A stretch of 64,000 nt of DNA, from the NCBI RefSeq assembly GCF_015547515.1, contig NZ_JADMVE010000004.1:248001-312000 (forward strand). Reading direction: 5' to 3'. How positions within the stretch are numbered: position 1 is the first letter of the stretch; the number at the start of each line of letters is the position of its first letter. Shown one piece after another: positions 35,068 to 45,510 of the stretch. A program made the translations under genes and the position numbers. The notes under the pieces were generated by a model, which saw only the letters and a list, made by a program, of their open reading frames with translations, did no database searches and was not told the DNA's origin. The stretch comes from Eubacterium sp. 1001713B170207_170306_E7 (lineage in GTDB: Bacteria; Bacillota; Clostridia; Eubacteriales; Eubacteriaceae).

Positions 35068-35099
35068 AAATGCAGGTATACGCCAAAACGGCGTATACC
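35068..35099 (-). terminator. Terminator after prfB
   Basis: GGTATACGCC-AAAAC-GGCGTATACC (35075-35099), with TTTTTT on the 3' side for minus-strand transcripts. One member of the recurring hairpin group described in findings. Confidence 0.8.
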
Positions 35100-35143
35100 A
35101 TACTACAGGGCATTTTCAGCACTTTATTTATCGCGTTTCTGTC

Positions 35144-36245
35144 CTACTGCTGAGAAGCGGTCTGCTGGAGATAGGCGTTCATAAACTGGTCCAGGTCACC
35201 GTCCATGACCGACTGGATATTGCCCACCTCCACATTGGTGCGGTGGTCCTTAACCATATTGTAGGGGTGGAACACATAGGAACGGATCTGTGATCCCCAG
35301 GCAATCTGGCTGTAATCTCCTACGACATCGTCCAGCTTTTCTTTCTGTTCCTGCTCCATGATTTCTACCAGCTTACCCTTGAGCATGTTCATCGCAACCT
35401 CTTTATTCTGGTGCTGAGAGCGCTCATTCTGACACTGCACGACAACCCCGGTCGGAATATGGGTAATCCGGATCGCTGATGAGGTTTTATTGACGTGCTG
35501 GCCGCCGGCACCGCTTGCGCGGTAGGTATCTACGCGGATATCATCCGGGTTGATTTCGATTTCCACACTGTCATCGACCTCCGGTGTAACATCCAGAGAC
35601 GCAAAGGACGTGTGACGGCGTCCTGAAGAATCAAAGGGGGAGATACGCACCAGGCGGTGCACCCCTCTCTCGGTTTTCAGGTAGCCGTAGGCGTTTATGC
35701 CTTCGATAAGAAGCGTGGCACTTTTGATGCCCGCAACATCCCCAGGCTGTAAATCAAGAGATTTAACCTTAAAGCCCTTGCGCTCCGCCCAGCGGGTGTA
35801 CATTCTGAGCAGCATTTCTGCCCAGTCCTGGGACTCGGTGCCGCCGGCTCCCGGGTGCAGTGAAATAATGGCGTTATTGCTGTCATACTCACCGGACAGA
35901 AGGGTTTCGAGCTTGAACTTTTCAAGCTCTTTCCCGAAAGCTTCAATGGTATCCGGGAGCTCGTCCATTTCTTCACCCTCGTCGATCAGTTCAAACATGA
36001 CGAGGATATCGTCGAGGTTATCCTTGAGCTTATCGTACTCACCCTTTTTCTGGCGAAGGATTTTCAGCTCCTTCAGAACCTTCTGGGCCTTTTGCTGATC
36101 ACTCCAGAACTCTGGTGATTCGGTCTGGGCATTCAGCGTCTCTATTTTCTCACTGACGGCTGGTAAGTCAAAGTGAATCCCTCAAATCCGTCAGTTCTTT
36201 TTCCTTTTCATTGATACTCTGTCTGCATTCATAGAGATCAATCAT
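35144..36245 (-). CDS. prfB: Peptide chain release factor 2, with programmed +1 frameshift
   Basis: Recognises UGA/UAA and releases the finished chain. Translation starts at the ATG at 36245 ([20 protein letters not shown], then LRDSL) and meets an in-frame UGA at 36168-36170 in the context CTT-TGA-C with a Shine-Dalgarno-like AGGG 6-9 bases upstream: the autoregulatory RF2 frameshift site. The +1 frame continues [22 protein letters not shown] through SPF (anticodon-like tripeptide, ISPFDSSG) and GGQ ([11 protein letters not shown]) to 35144, 366 residues in all. It lies 18 bases after secA, the usual Firmicutes order. Confidence 0.97.
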
Positions 36246-36263
36246 GACATCACATCCTTACTT

Positions 36264-38828
36264 TTATAAATTTGCGCCGCAGCATTTTTTATACTTCTTG
36301 CCGCTGCCGCAGGGGCAGGGATCATTCCGGCCTACCTTTTTGGTTTTGGCTGCTGCGGGCCGGCCTTCAATTTCATTTTCATTGGTTTTAACCTCATCCA
36401 TGTTGACGTTGCGCTGCGGCTGCGGCGCTCTCTGGATTTTAATATTGTAGAGGTATTTGACCGTGTCTTCCTGGATTCTTAAAATCATATCCTCAAACAT
36501 GGCAAAGCCCTCTTTGGTATATTCCTTAACCGGGTCATTCTGACCGTAGGCGCGCAGGCCAATCCCCTGCTTGAGCTGTTCCATATTGTCGATGTGTTCC
36601 ATCCAGGCTGCGTCCACGCTTCTCAGAAGAATTGCGCGTTCCAGCTCCTGCATGTTGGCATCGCCCAGTGTTTTTTGTTTTTCTTCATAGTTGCTGCGGC
36701 AATACTGGAGAATGGCTTCCCTGAGTTCGTCGCGGCTTTCCGGTTCCCTGGGCAGATTCAGGGTCGCTCCCTCGGCTACCAGTGTTTTCTCAAAGTAATT
36801 ATTCAGACCTTCGAGATCCCAGCTGTCGTAATAGTCACCGCCGTTGGTGTACATTTCCACATAGCTGTCAACCATATCCTCGGTCATTTTCCAGATCTGC
36901 TCATGCATGTTCTGGCCGTCGATAACCTGCTGACGCTGGTCATAGATAATTTCTCTCTGACGGTTCATGACATTATCATACTGGAGAACATTCTTACGGA
37001 TGTCAAAGTTACGGGCTTCCACGCGTTTCTGGGCGCTTTCGATGCCCTTGGTCAGCATTTTGTTTTCAATGGGGGTATCTTCGTCAAGGCCGATGCTCTC
37101 AACCATGTTCTGAATTCTTTCAGAACCGAAAATACGCATCAGGTCATCCTCCAGTGAAACGAAAAACTGTGAGGAGCCCGGGTCGCCCTGACGGCCGGAA
37201 CGGCCGCGCAGCTGATTGTCAATACGGCGGCTCTCATGGCGCTCCGTACCGATAATGTGCAGTCCGCCCAGCTCCTGAACGCCTTCTCCGAGGACGATAT
37301 CCGTACCACGGCCCGCCATATTGGTGGAAATGGTGACAGCGTCCATCTGCCCGGCATTTGAGACAATCTCGGCTTCACGCTCCAGATATTTCGCGTTCAG
37401 GACATTATGCTTAATGCCTTCCCGCTTGAGGTATTTGCTCAGCAGCTCTGATTTTTCAATGGAGATTGTCCCGATCAGAATCGGCTGCCCGGTGGCATGG
37501 CGCTGCTTGACCTCTTCCGCCACTGCTTTGAATTTCCCCTCTTCACTTTTGTAAACAAGGTCGTTCATATCGTTGCGGACCATTGGTTTGTTGGTTGGAA
37601 TGGTCACAACGTTCAGGTTGTATATGGTATTGAACTCTTCTTCCTCGGTCTTTGCCGTACCGGTCATACCGGAGAGCTTGTTGAACATTCTGAAGTAGTT
37701 CTGGAAGGTAATGGTCGCCAGCGTTTTTGACTCGCGGTTGACCTTTACGTGTTCCTTGGCTTCGATGGCCTGGTGAAGGCCGTTGGAGTAACGGCGGCCC
37801 GGCATCAGACGGCCTGTAAATTCATCGACGATGATGATCTCGCCGTCCTTTACAACATAGTCGCGGTCCTTAAACATCAGAGCATTGGCGTGCAGAGCCT
37901 GGTTGATGTTGTGGGAAATTTCCATATTATCCACATCTGCCAGATTATCCAGGCCAAAATATTTTTCAGCCTTTTCCACACCCTTTTCGGTCAGCATAAC
38001 GGATTTTGCCTTTTCATCCTTGCTGTAATCACCCTTTTCCTCAATGGGGCGGTCATCTTCCTTTTCGTCGCCGTCCCAGGTATCTTCCTTGAGACGCTTG
38101 ACAAACATGTCCGCCTGCTCATACAGCTTGGTGCTCTTGTCACCGCTGCCTGAGATGATCAGCGGGGTTCTGGCCTCGTCAATGAGCACGGAGTCCACTT
38201 CATCGATAATGGCGTAATTGAGCACGCGCTGTACCTGCTGGGCCTTCTGCGACGCCATATTGTCACGCAGGTAGTCAAACCCAAATTCGTTGTTGGTCCC
38301 GTAGGTAATGTCCGCGTTGTAAGCCTCGATTTTTTCATCAAAGCTCAGGCCGTGAACCACCAGGCCGACCTTTAAGCCTAAAAACTCATGAACCTTGCCC
38401 ATCCACTGGCTGTCACGCGTGGCCAAGTAATCATTGACGGTTACAATATAAACACCCTTTTCCTCGAGGGCATTCAAATAAGCCGGCAGGGTAGACACAA
38501 GGGTTTTCCCTTCACCGGTTTTCATTTCCGCGATATTCCCTTCGTGAAGGACCATACCGCCAAGCAGCTGGACCGGGAAATGCTTCATGCCGATTGAGCG
38601 GTAAGCTGCCTCACGGACCGTGGCAAAGGCTTCGACCAGAATATCGTCCAAGGTCTCTCCGTTTGCCAGCCGCTCCTTTAACAGAACAGTCTGATTTTTT
38701 AATTCATTATCCGACATGGCGCTGTACTGGTCATCCAATGCCAGAATCTTATCTACTTTTTTTTGCAGTCTTTTGATGTCTTTTTTATTGACATCAAATA
38801 TTCCATCTAAAAACCCCAAAGTATTCAC
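36264..38828 (-). CDS. secA: Preprotein translocase ATPase SecA
   Basis: Motor of the Sec export pathway. Walker [13 protein letters not shown] (about 100-111), nucleotide domain 1 with [19 protein letters not shown], preprotein cross-linking domain, [11 protein letters not shown], helicase motif [10 protein letters not shown], and the C-terminal zinc tail [18 protein letters not shown] that binds SecB/ribosomes. 854 residues, complete. Lies between the DUF5317-like gene and prfB. Confidence 0.98.
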   Translation of the reverse strand: MNTLGFLDGIFDVNKKDIKRLQKKVDKILALDDQYSAMSDNELKNQTVLLKERLANGETLDDILVEAFATVREAAYRSIGMKHFPVQLLGGMVLHEGNIAEMKTGEGKTLVSTLPAYLNALEEKGVYIVTVNDYLATRDSQWMGKVHEFLGLKVGLVVHGLSFDEKIEAYNADITYGTNNEFGFDYLRDNMASQKAQQVQRVLNYAIIDEVDSVLIDEARTPLIISGSGDKSTKLYEQADMFVKRLKEDTWDGDEKEDDRPIEEKGDYSKDEKAKSVMLTEKGVEKAEKYFGLDNLADVDNMEISHNINQALHANALMFKDRDYVVKDGEIIIVDEFTGRLMPGRRYSNGLHQAIEAKEHVKVNRESKTLATITFQNYFRMFNKLSGMTGTAKTEEEEFNTIYNLNVVTIPTNKPMVRNDMNDLVYKSEEGKFKAVAEEVKQRHATGQPILIGTISIEKSELLSKYLKREGIKHNVLNAKYLEREAEIVSNAGQMDAVTISTNMAGRGTDIVLGEGVQELGGLHIIGTERHESRRIDNQLRGRSGRQGDPGSSQFFVSLEDDLMRIFGSERIQNMVESIGLDEDTPIENKMLTKGIESAQKRVEARNFDIRKNVLQYDNVMNRQREIIYDQRQQVIDGQNMHEQIWKMTEDMVDSYVEMYTNGGDYYDSWDLEGLNNYFEKTLVAEGATLNLPREPESRDELREAILQYCRSNYEEKQKTLGDANMQELERAILLRSVDAAWMEHIDNMEQLKQGIGLRAYGQNDPVKEYTKEGFAMFEDMILRIQEDTVKYLYNIKIQRAPQPQRNVNMDEVKTNENEIEGRPAAAKTKKVGRNDPCPCGSGKKYKKCCGANL

Positions 38829-38908
38829 TCCTTACAGTTATATAAAAATTATTTAATTCGATATTAAGCACACTTACAGAACAGTATAACATATTTTGTC
38901 CATTATAC

Positions 38909-38952
38909 CAAAAAAACTTAAAAGGGATTGAAGTTTTTTAACCTCAATCCCT
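38909..38952 (-). terminator. Terminator after the DUF5317-like gene
   Basis: AGGGATTGAAGTT and AACCTCAATCCCT pair with one mismatch; for minus-strand transcripts a T run follows (A run 38909-38916 on plus). Confidence 0.82.
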
Positions 38953-38968
38953 GCATTTTAATTATTTT

Positions 38969-40693
38969 TTAATCTTTTTTCTTGCGCCAGAACACAACGT
39001 CCTTGCCGTCGACATTCAGCTTAACACGTTCATATCCGGCTCTTTCGCGTTCCTCATCCGGATCGGCCGCGCTGGCTTTCACTTCGGCACTGGCTGTCTG
39101 AGGCGCTGCCGCTGTCGGCTGCGGAGCGGCTGTTACAGCCACTGGTGCTGCCGGTTCTTCAATCGGCGGTGTAATCACCGGTTCCGCGGGCTTCTGAACT
39201 GCGGCGGCTGCCTGCTGAGCCGCAATGGTCTGTGCCTGAAGCTCTTCAGCTGTAATCTGACGGTGGACAGGCTGGGCTTCGGTTACTGCCTGGGCCTTCG
39301 CTACAGCGGCTGCGCGGGCCACTGCCTTTTCCGCCGCGACCTTTTCGCGTTCTGCCTTAAATGGTTCCTTGACGTCAACGTATCTGGTACGGCGGCGTTT
39401 ACGGGCACGGACACGTTCCTGTTCCTGATTAACCTGCTGCCAGATACTGAGCATATCGTCTTCTGTACGTTCTTCTTTTTCTGTATTGATCATAGTTGCT
39501 CCATATTCCGGATTGCTGACAATCTTATCATCCTCCACAACAAACGGTGTCTTTTCCTCAACAACCACTGGCTGCGGCTGTGGAACCGGCTCAATATTGA
39601 TCACAGGTTCCTGGATAACAACGCGCTGTTCCGGGGCTTTTTCCTCCGGTTTTTCCTCAGTTTTAATTTCTTCCTGTTCCTTTTCAAAGGCAAGCTTGCC
39701 CTTTTCCTTTTCAGCATAAAACGATTGGGTAAAGAAACCGGAAACCGGTCCTGTATCTTCATCTGAAAAATCTTCTTTTACTTCAGTTGGCTCATAGGTT
39801 CCAATATCCTTGATGGCCGTAAACACTTTTGTATCCTGGCCAGAGTCATACTCATCCAAAATGGACTTGCCCATGCTGGCGTCTCCGCCATTGTTCTGAA
39901 TCTCAGCAATGGTTTCCGGCGTCAGCTTTGGAATAACATCGGTCATGCTCTCAAAGGAGTCCTCGAGGTTTTCAATCGGATCCTCTTCAAAATCTTCTTC
40001 CGGGTAGTAGTCGTCATTTTCGTCATCATAATCGTCAAAAAAGTCGTCTTCGTCATCTTCGTCCGGCGGCAGAATATAATCTTCCTCGCCGATCGGTTCG
40101 TCCTTATTAAAGACAGAATCTGCCGGAATGCGGTTCATGGCATACTGTACCCAGCCGATAAGGCCAGCAAAAACAACGGCACTGCCGATACTGAAACCGC
40201 CGATGCTACCGATATACTGCATAAAGCCGCCGACAAACGGAATGGGCACATTAACCCCCAGCACCCAGAGCCCGGTCTGCTGCATTACCGCGTACACCGC
40301 ATTGGTTCCCTCATTAATGCTGGTGGCAAAGGCCGAGGTCTCCGGAAGCGATTCCACAATTTTTGCCGCCACCGGCATCTTGCCGCCATTGATAAAGGTG
40401 ACAATAAAATTCGCCGTGATACCCACAGCCATCATAATGGTCCAGAAATCATCCAGGTTAAAGACCAGCGTGACCAAAATTAAAATGTAGCTGATAAAAT
40501 TAACCACTGGTAAGAACGCATCAACCGCTTCGATACCGCCAGTATAATAATACAGATGGAGTCCAAACTGCAAAATAATTCCGATAATTCCCAAAGGCAG
40601 CAAGGAGATCTTCTTCGCTTTGAAGCCTTTAAAGCTCCCGCCTCTGATAAAGCCAATGATTAGTCCTAGTATAATTGCTATTAGTACAAACAT
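38969..40693 (-). CDS. DUF5317-like membrane protein with long disordered cytoplasmic tail
   Basis: 574 residues. Residues 1-195 carry five or six membrane segments (MFVLIAIILGLIIGFIRGG opens) and resemble the DUF5317 family. After NRIPADSVFNKDEP comes a very acidic stretch (about 205-245, runs such as DEDDFFDDYDDENDDYY), a Glu/Lys/Pro/Gln-rich region, a basic patch RARKRRRTR (about 433-441), and an Ala/Pro/Gln-rich low-complexity region up to a conserved-looking end, VKLNVDGKDVVFWRKKK. Function unknown. The domain plan is unusual for DUF5317 proteins, which are normally only about 200 residues. Confidence 0.75.
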   Translation of the reverse strand: MFVLIAIILGLIIGFIRGGSFKGFKAKKISLLPLGIIGIILQFGLHLYYYTGGIEAVDAFLPVVNFISYILILVTLVFNLDDFWTIMMAVGITANFIVTFINGGKMPVAAKIVESLPETSAFATSINEGTNAVYAVMQQTGLWVLGVNVPIPFVGGFMQYIGSIGGFSIGSAVVFAGLIGWVQYAMNRIPADSVFNKDEPIGEEDYILPPDEDDEDDFFDDYDDENDDYYPEEDFEEDPIENLEDSFESMTDVIPKLTPETIAEIQNNGGDASMGKSILDEYDSGQDTKVFTAIKDIGTYEPTEVKEDFSDEDTGPVSGFFTQSFYAEKEKGKLAFEKEQEEIKTEEKPEEKAPEQRVVIQEPVINIEPVPQPQPVVVEEKTPFVVEDDKIVSNPEYGATMINTEKEERTEDDMLSIWQQVNQEQERVRARKRRRTRYVDVKEPFKAEREKVAAEKAVARAAAVAKAQAVTEAQPVHRQITAEELQAQTIAAQQAAAAVQKPAEPVITPPIEEPAAPVAVTAAPQPTAAAPQTASAEVKASAADPDEERERAGYERVKLNVDGKDVVFWRKKKD

Positions 40694-40789
40694 AACTTCC
40701 CTACCCTCTGTATTTATTGTGAAAAGTAAACACGCATTCTAATGACATTATATTACATCTATTTTAAATCAAAAGATTTATTATGTCAA

Positions 40790-40828
40790 ACAAAAACACC
40801 CGTTAAATACTACTTCTTAACGGGTGTT
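40790..40828 (-). terminator. Terminator after hpf
   Basis: AACACCCGTTAA (40795-40806) and TTAACGGGTGTT (40817-40828) form a perfect 12-bp stem; T-rich on the minus-strand 3' side. Confidence 0.85.
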
Positions 40829-40841
40829 AGGGTTTATTTCA

Positions 40842-41375
40842 CTAGAAAATCGGCTCGATCAGGCCATAGTTTCCGTCTTTTCTCATGTAAACAACGTTAA
40901 CATCCTCAGTTTCTGCGTTTAAAAATACAAAGAAATCATGTCCCAAAAGCTCCATCTGCATGGTCGCTTCATCGACGGACATTGGCTTAACGGCAAATTT
41001 CTTTGTGCGCACAACCTTTGGCGGATGCTCTTCGTAATCTTCCATTGGTTCGAGACCTTCCAGATTATATTTCAATGCTTCTTCAGCGTAACGTTTTTGC
41101 AGTTTTGTTTTATGTTTTCTTAACTGGCTTTCCAGTTTGTCAACTACAGCTTCAATGGACCCGGCCATATCTTCGCTTTTTTCTTCAGCTCTTAAAATCG
41201 TTTTACCCATTGGAATGGTTATTTCCAGCATCTGGAAGTTCTTTTCCTTGCTGAAAGTCGCATACACTTCTGTCTCCTGCCCAAAGTAGCGGTCAAACTT
41301 TTCGAACTTTTTCCTGAGTGCTTCTTTTAAACCTTCTGATACATGCATGTTTTTTCCGTAAATTGTGAATTTCAT
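40842..41375 (-). CDS. hpf: Ribosome hibernation promoting factor, long form
   Basis: 177 residues. N-terminal RaiA/HPF domain (MKFTIYGKNMHVSEGLKEAL) that binds the 30S decoding site, linker, and the C-terminal dimerisation domain (KPMSVDEATMQMELLGHDFF ... GLIEP) that joins two 70S ribosomes into 100S particles. Start at 41375 follows GAAAGGAG; an 18-residue upstream extension is unlikely. A TGGTATAAT extended -10 near 41460 probably drives it. The upstream raiA-motif RNA occupies the same position as in other Firmicutes. Confidence 0.95.
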   Translation of the reverse strand: MKFTIYGKNMHVSEGLKEALRKKFEKFDRYFGQETEVYATFSKEKNFQMLEITIPMGKTILRAEEKSEDMAGSIEAVVDKLESQLRKHKTKLQKRYAEEALKYNLEGLEPMEDYEEHPPKVVRTKKFAVKPMSVDEATMQMELLGHDFFVFLNAETEDVNVVYMRKDGNYGLIEPIF

Positions 41376-41510
41376 AATGATAACTCCTTTCAAAAGGTCA
41401 CTGTACCAACACATTAAAACGATTAACAAGAACCGTCATCTGCACTGGTGATGGCAATATTATACCATAACTTACGCCAAAATGCACATACAAATTGTTA
41501 CAATAATGTA

Positions 41511-41738
41511 ACAGGGAGGCATAAAGCCTCCCTGTTGTCCCGCCTGACCTGGTTTTTTCCCCCACACTCGCCAGCTGGGAGTTTAGCTCAAGGTTTATAT
41601 CACAACTCCTCCTCTCGGCTTAACGCCGGCTGGTCTTACATCTAGGCCGCACTATGATCAGCTCTCCGCTTTTAGAGAGCCTTACGTGGATCGCTTCGCC
41701 TGCGACTGGCATCGACTTTCAACCACAAACACGGGACC
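41511..41738 (-). ncRNA. raiA-motif non-coding RNA
   Basis: A structured RNA of about 225 nt directly upstream of hpf (raiA). Closing helix: GTCCCG near the 5' end (41732-41737 region) with CGGGAC (41537-41542). Internal hairpins include CGCAGGCGAAGCG and CTCTCTAAAAGCGGAGAG, and the RNA ends in the hairpin ACAGGGAGGC-TTTAT-GCCTCCCTGT (41511-41536). A full consensus promoter starts it. Position, size and multi-branched fold match the raiA motif reported upstream of raiA genes in Firmicutes and Actinobacteria and linked to sporulation/aggregation in Clostridium. Sequence-level match to that class is from memory. Confidence 0.75.
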
Positions 41739-41743
41739 ACTTC

Positions 41744-41772
41744 ATTATAAAGAAACCTTTAAGGCCTGTCAA
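41744..41772 (-). promoter_or_regulatory. Consensus promoter of the raiA-motif RNA
   Basis: TTGACA (41767-41772), exactly 17 bases, TATAAT (41744-41749): a perfect sigma-A promoter, predicting start near 41737. Confidence 0.92.
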
Positions 41773-41837
41773 GCATACAAAAAATAAAGAAACAGGCACG
41801 CTTAAGCTGTACCTGCTCGGATAACCTATTTAATTTT

Positions 41838-42005
41838 TCATTTTAATTCTTCAACGTCATCAATGGACAGACCTGTGATTTTCGCTATCTCTGCAACCGG
41901 ATAATCACGATCAATCATGGTGCTCGCAATTTTCAAGCGAACATCAGCTTCGCTATCATTTCCCATACCAGGCATGGTGTGGTCAACTACAGTTCGGTAC
42001 AACAT
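41838..42005 (-). CDS. Small hypothetical protein (55 aa)
   Basis: 55 residues from ATG at 42005, with GAAAGGAG upstream. The C-terminal half (KIASTMIDRDYPVAEIAKIT then GLSIDDVEELK) resembles the helical tail found at the end of Rpn/PD-(D/E)XK transposase-like proteins, where it often stands alone in Firmicutes. No catalytic domain is present. Function unknown. Confidence 0.7.
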   Translation of the reverse strand: MLYRTVVDHTMPGMGNDSEADVRLKIASTMIDRDYPVAEIAKITGLSIDDVEELK

Positions 42006-42178
42006 CTGATTATCTCCTTTCAGCTTTCGCTCGTATTTCGTCTGCTTTTCCACAGCGATTAGATTGGTAATTCCTATTTACGAAACACATTATATCCATC
42101 TCTGATTTTTTTTCAAGTGTTTAACGCTTTCAAAAATAGAACTCTTAAGTTTTCTCTGTTGATATTGTCTTGCTTTAT

Positions 42179-42213
42179 AAAAAAACCTCCATCAAATGGG
42201 ATGGAGGTTTTTT
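42179..42213. terminator. Terminator after the SCIFF maturase
   Basis: AACCTCCATC and GATGGAGGTT form a 10-bp stem with A/T runs on both sides. Confidence 0.85.
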
Positions 42214-42233
42214 GTTACTCAACTATTTTATTG

Positions 42234-43583
42234 TCAGACATTTCCCTCAAGGATGTTGATCATAATGGCATTTTCGACCCGGCGGCGCTCGATTTCACAG
42301 GCGACATCGTAGGGTTCCATGACCGTGTGGTTGAAATTGTAAGCATTGGCGTGACAGCCCCCCCCGCAGAAATATTTACACCAGCAGTTCTGGCATTTTT
42401 CCTTTTGCAGAAGGTTCGCCTTTCCAAATTCTTCCTTAATTTCCGGATGCTGAATGCCCTCGTCCACAGTGCCCATCTTGAATTCCTCGCTGCCGACAAA
42501 CTGATGGCAGGGGTAAATATCCCCTTCCGGCGTCACCGCCACATAGTCACGGCCGGCTCCGCAGCCAGATAATCGCTTGTAGACACACGGACCGTTGCTC
42601 AGGTCGATGTTAAAATGGAAAAAATTGTAGTCCAGGCCTTTCTCATGGCGGTTCAGGTAATCCAGGGCCAGCTTATCGTATTCTGCCAGAATCTGATCAA
42701 CATCTTCCCTTAAAATAGCATAATCGTGCTCTTCCTCTGCGACGACAGGCTCTACAGAGATACTCTTAAAGCCCTGCTCGGCCAGAAAGTTTACATCCTC
42801 GCCAAAATCAAGATTGTGCTTGGTGTAGGTGCCGCGGACATAATAGTCCTTTTTGCCTTCGCGCATGGCCGCCATTTTTTTGATTTTATCAATGATGATA
42901 TCAAAGGAGCCCTTATCGTTCACGGTGCGCCGCATATTGTCATTCACGCATTTTCGTCCATCAAGGCTCAAAACAACATTATCCATATTTTCGTCGATAT
43001 AAGCCATGTTTTCGTCGTCTAAAAGCACACCGTTGGTCGTGACGGTAAACTTGAATTTTTTGTGGTGACTTTCTTCTTTGCTCCTGGCATAGTCCACCAG
43101 CTCTCTGACCACATCAAAATTCATGAGCGGCTCGCCGCCAAAAAAGTCAACCTCCAGGTTCTGGCGTCCCTTTGACTGCTCGACAATAAAATCAATGGCT
43201 TTCTTCCCAACCTCCAGAGGCATCAGAAGCTTTTCGCCGTTAAAATCGCCCTGGGACGCAAAGCAGTAGTTACACTTCAGATTGCAGTCATGGGCGACGT
43301 GGAGGCAAAGCGCCTTGATCAGATCATGGTTTTGATAGACATTGGGGTCATAGTCGCTTTCAGTAAAAAGCAGCTTCTGCTCCTCAAGCATTTCGAGTTC
43401 CAGGATAACCTCCAGAAGCTCCTCCTCCGGATATTTGTTTTTCAGTTTCTCAACAATCTGGTCCCGGCTCATTTCCTTATAATGGTCGAGAACCGCATCG
43501 GTCATCTCATCCACTGTCAGCACCGTACCGCTGTTGACATCCAAAACAATGTAGAGACCGTTCAGGTAAAACTTATGTATCAT
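42234..43583 (-). CDS. scfB: SCIFF peptide radical SAM maturase
   Basis: 449-residue SPASM/Twitch radical SAM enzyme that forms Cys-to-Thr thioether links in the SCIFF peptide. The first cluster motif is CNLKCNYCF (CX3CX2C, about 104-112) followed by FFGGEPLMNFD; the C-terminal SPASM cysteines include NGPCVYKRLSGCGAGRDYV, IYPCHQF and CQNCWCKYFCGGGCHAN. It follows the precursor peptide gene directly and shares its promoter, with a hairpin at 43630 between them. Precursor and maturase occur together in nearly all Clostridia. Confidence 0.96.
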   Translation of the reverse strand: MIHKFYLNGLYIVLDVNSGTVLTVDEMTDAVLDHYKEMSRDQIVEKLKNKYPEEELLEVILELEMLEEQKLLFTESDYDPNVYQNHDLIKALCLHVAHDCNLKCNYCFASQGDFNGEKLLMPLEVGKKAIDFIVEQSKGRQNLEVDFFGGEPLMNFDVVRELVDYARSKEESHHKKFKFTVTTNGVLLDDENMAYIDENMDNVVLSLDGRKCVNDNMRRTVNDKGSFDIIIDKIKKMAAMREGKKDYYVRGTYTKHNLDFGEDVNFLAEQGFKSISVEPVVAEEEHDYAILREDVDQILAEYDKLALDYLNRHEKGLDYNFFHFNIDLSNGPCVYKRLSGCGAGRDYVAVTPEGDIYPCHQFVGSEEFKMGTVDEGIQHPEIKEEFGKANLLQKEKCQNCWCKYFCGGGCHANAYNFNHTVMEPYDVACEIERRRVENAIMINILEGNV

Positions 43584-43629
43584 TATTATCTTCTTTCTTA
43601 TCTTTCTTTTCTACAGATTTTATGCAAAG

Positions 43630-43659
43630 AAAAAGCAGTAAACACTGTTACTGCTTTTT
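43630..43659 (-). terminator. Attenuating hairpin between SCIFF and its maturase
   Basis: AAAAAGCAGTAA and TTACTGCTTTTT form a perfect 12-bp stem with a 6-base loop. It probably limits read-through so that precursor is made in excess of enzyme. Confidence 0.75.
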
Positions 43660-43672
43660 CGCAAACTCATAA

Positions 43673-43813
43673 TTATTTAGATTGTTTACACTGCTGGTTT
43701 CCTACGGTGCAGGAAGTTTTGCAGGCAGACTGGCAGGAAGTCTGGCATTCGCCGCAGCCTTTGTTTTTAACGTCAGCTAAAGTCCCTTTTTTAACGATTG
43801 TGATGTGTTTCAT
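43673..43813 (-). CDS. scfA: SCIFF ribosomal peptide precursor (six cysteines in forty-five residues)
   Basis: 46 residues starting MKHITIVKKGTLADVKNKGC and ending with the six-cysteine core GCGECQTSCQSACKTSCTVG plus NQQCKQSK. Spacing of the cysteines and the MKHI(T/V)xVxxG leader are diagnostic of SCIFF. The ATG at 43813 has AAGGAG ten bases upstream. It lies 26 bases after yajC and is processed by the maturase at 42234. The biological role of mature SCIFF is not known. Confidence 0.95.
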   Translation of the reverse strand: MKHITIVKKGTLADVKNKGCGECQTSCQSACKTSCTVGNQQCKQSK

Positions 43814-43839
43814 CTCATTCACGCTCCTTATGCAGTTTT

Positions 43840-44286
43840 TTATTTTTTGTCTTCGTCGACCTCTTCGCCGACCTCAACATTTTCATCTGTCACATCTTCA
43901 AATTCAGCGTCCTCTACGGGGCTGTCATTGTAATCCTGAGTATCCTGAGTTTCTTCTTCAATGGTTTCAGGTTCTGAAACAGCTTCGGTTGTTTCTTCCT
44001 CGGTATCGTCCTCTGTTTCTTCACGCTTGATTACCTTTGAAACAGCGCTTTTCACGATCATCGCCTTATGGAAGTCCGGGAGCATTTCGAGGACGATATT
44101 TTCATCATCGATCGCATAAATTATCCCGTAAAAACCGCCAATTGTCAAAATTTCATCCCCTGGCTTCATGTTATCACGCATTGACTGTATTTCTTTTTTC
44201 TGCTTATTCTGTGGACGCATAATAAAGAAATAGAAGAAAACTACGAGCAGAATCAGCGGGAGAAATGTCATTAAACCACCTTGCAT
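43840..44286 (-). CDS. yajC: Preprotein translocase subunit YajC
   Basis: 148 residues. One N-terminal membrane helix ([24 protein letters not shown]) and the YajC domain ([21 protein letters not shown]), as in the SecDF-YajC complex. The last 50 residues are a very acidic Glu/Asp/Thr tail, longer than usual. Lies 12 bases downstream of tgt, the standard tgt-yajC order. Confidence 0.93.
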   Translation of the reverse strand: MQGGLMTFLPLILLVVFFYFFIMRPQNKQKKEIQSMRDNMKPGDEILTIGGFYGIIYAIDDENIVLEMLPDFHKAMIVKSAVSKVIKREETEDDTEEETTEAVSEPETIEEETQDTQDYNDSPVEDAEFEDVTDENVEVGEEVDEDKK

Positions 44287-44298
44287 TTTTAATTCTCC

Positions 44299-45426
<1,128 letters not shown>

Positions 45427-45448
45427 CTAAATAAAATCTAGCGTCTTC

Positions 45449-45510
45449 AAAAAATGAGCAGCACAGGGGATGCTTCCCATACACGGGCCTTAATGGGCCG
45501 TCTGCTCACT
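45449..45510 (-). terminator. Terminator after the binding-protein/nucleotidase fusion
   Basis: AGTGAGCAG (overlapping the stop codon) pairs with CTGCTCAT about 45 bases later, enclosing a GGCC hairpin, followed by TTTTTTG on the minus strand. Confidence 0.65.

Noticed and set aside
41497..41512. GTTACAATAATGTAAC palindrome between the raiA RNA and hpf
   Set aside because: A 6-bp dyad with a short loop next to the RNA's terminator; could be part of termination, and position alone does not support an operator.
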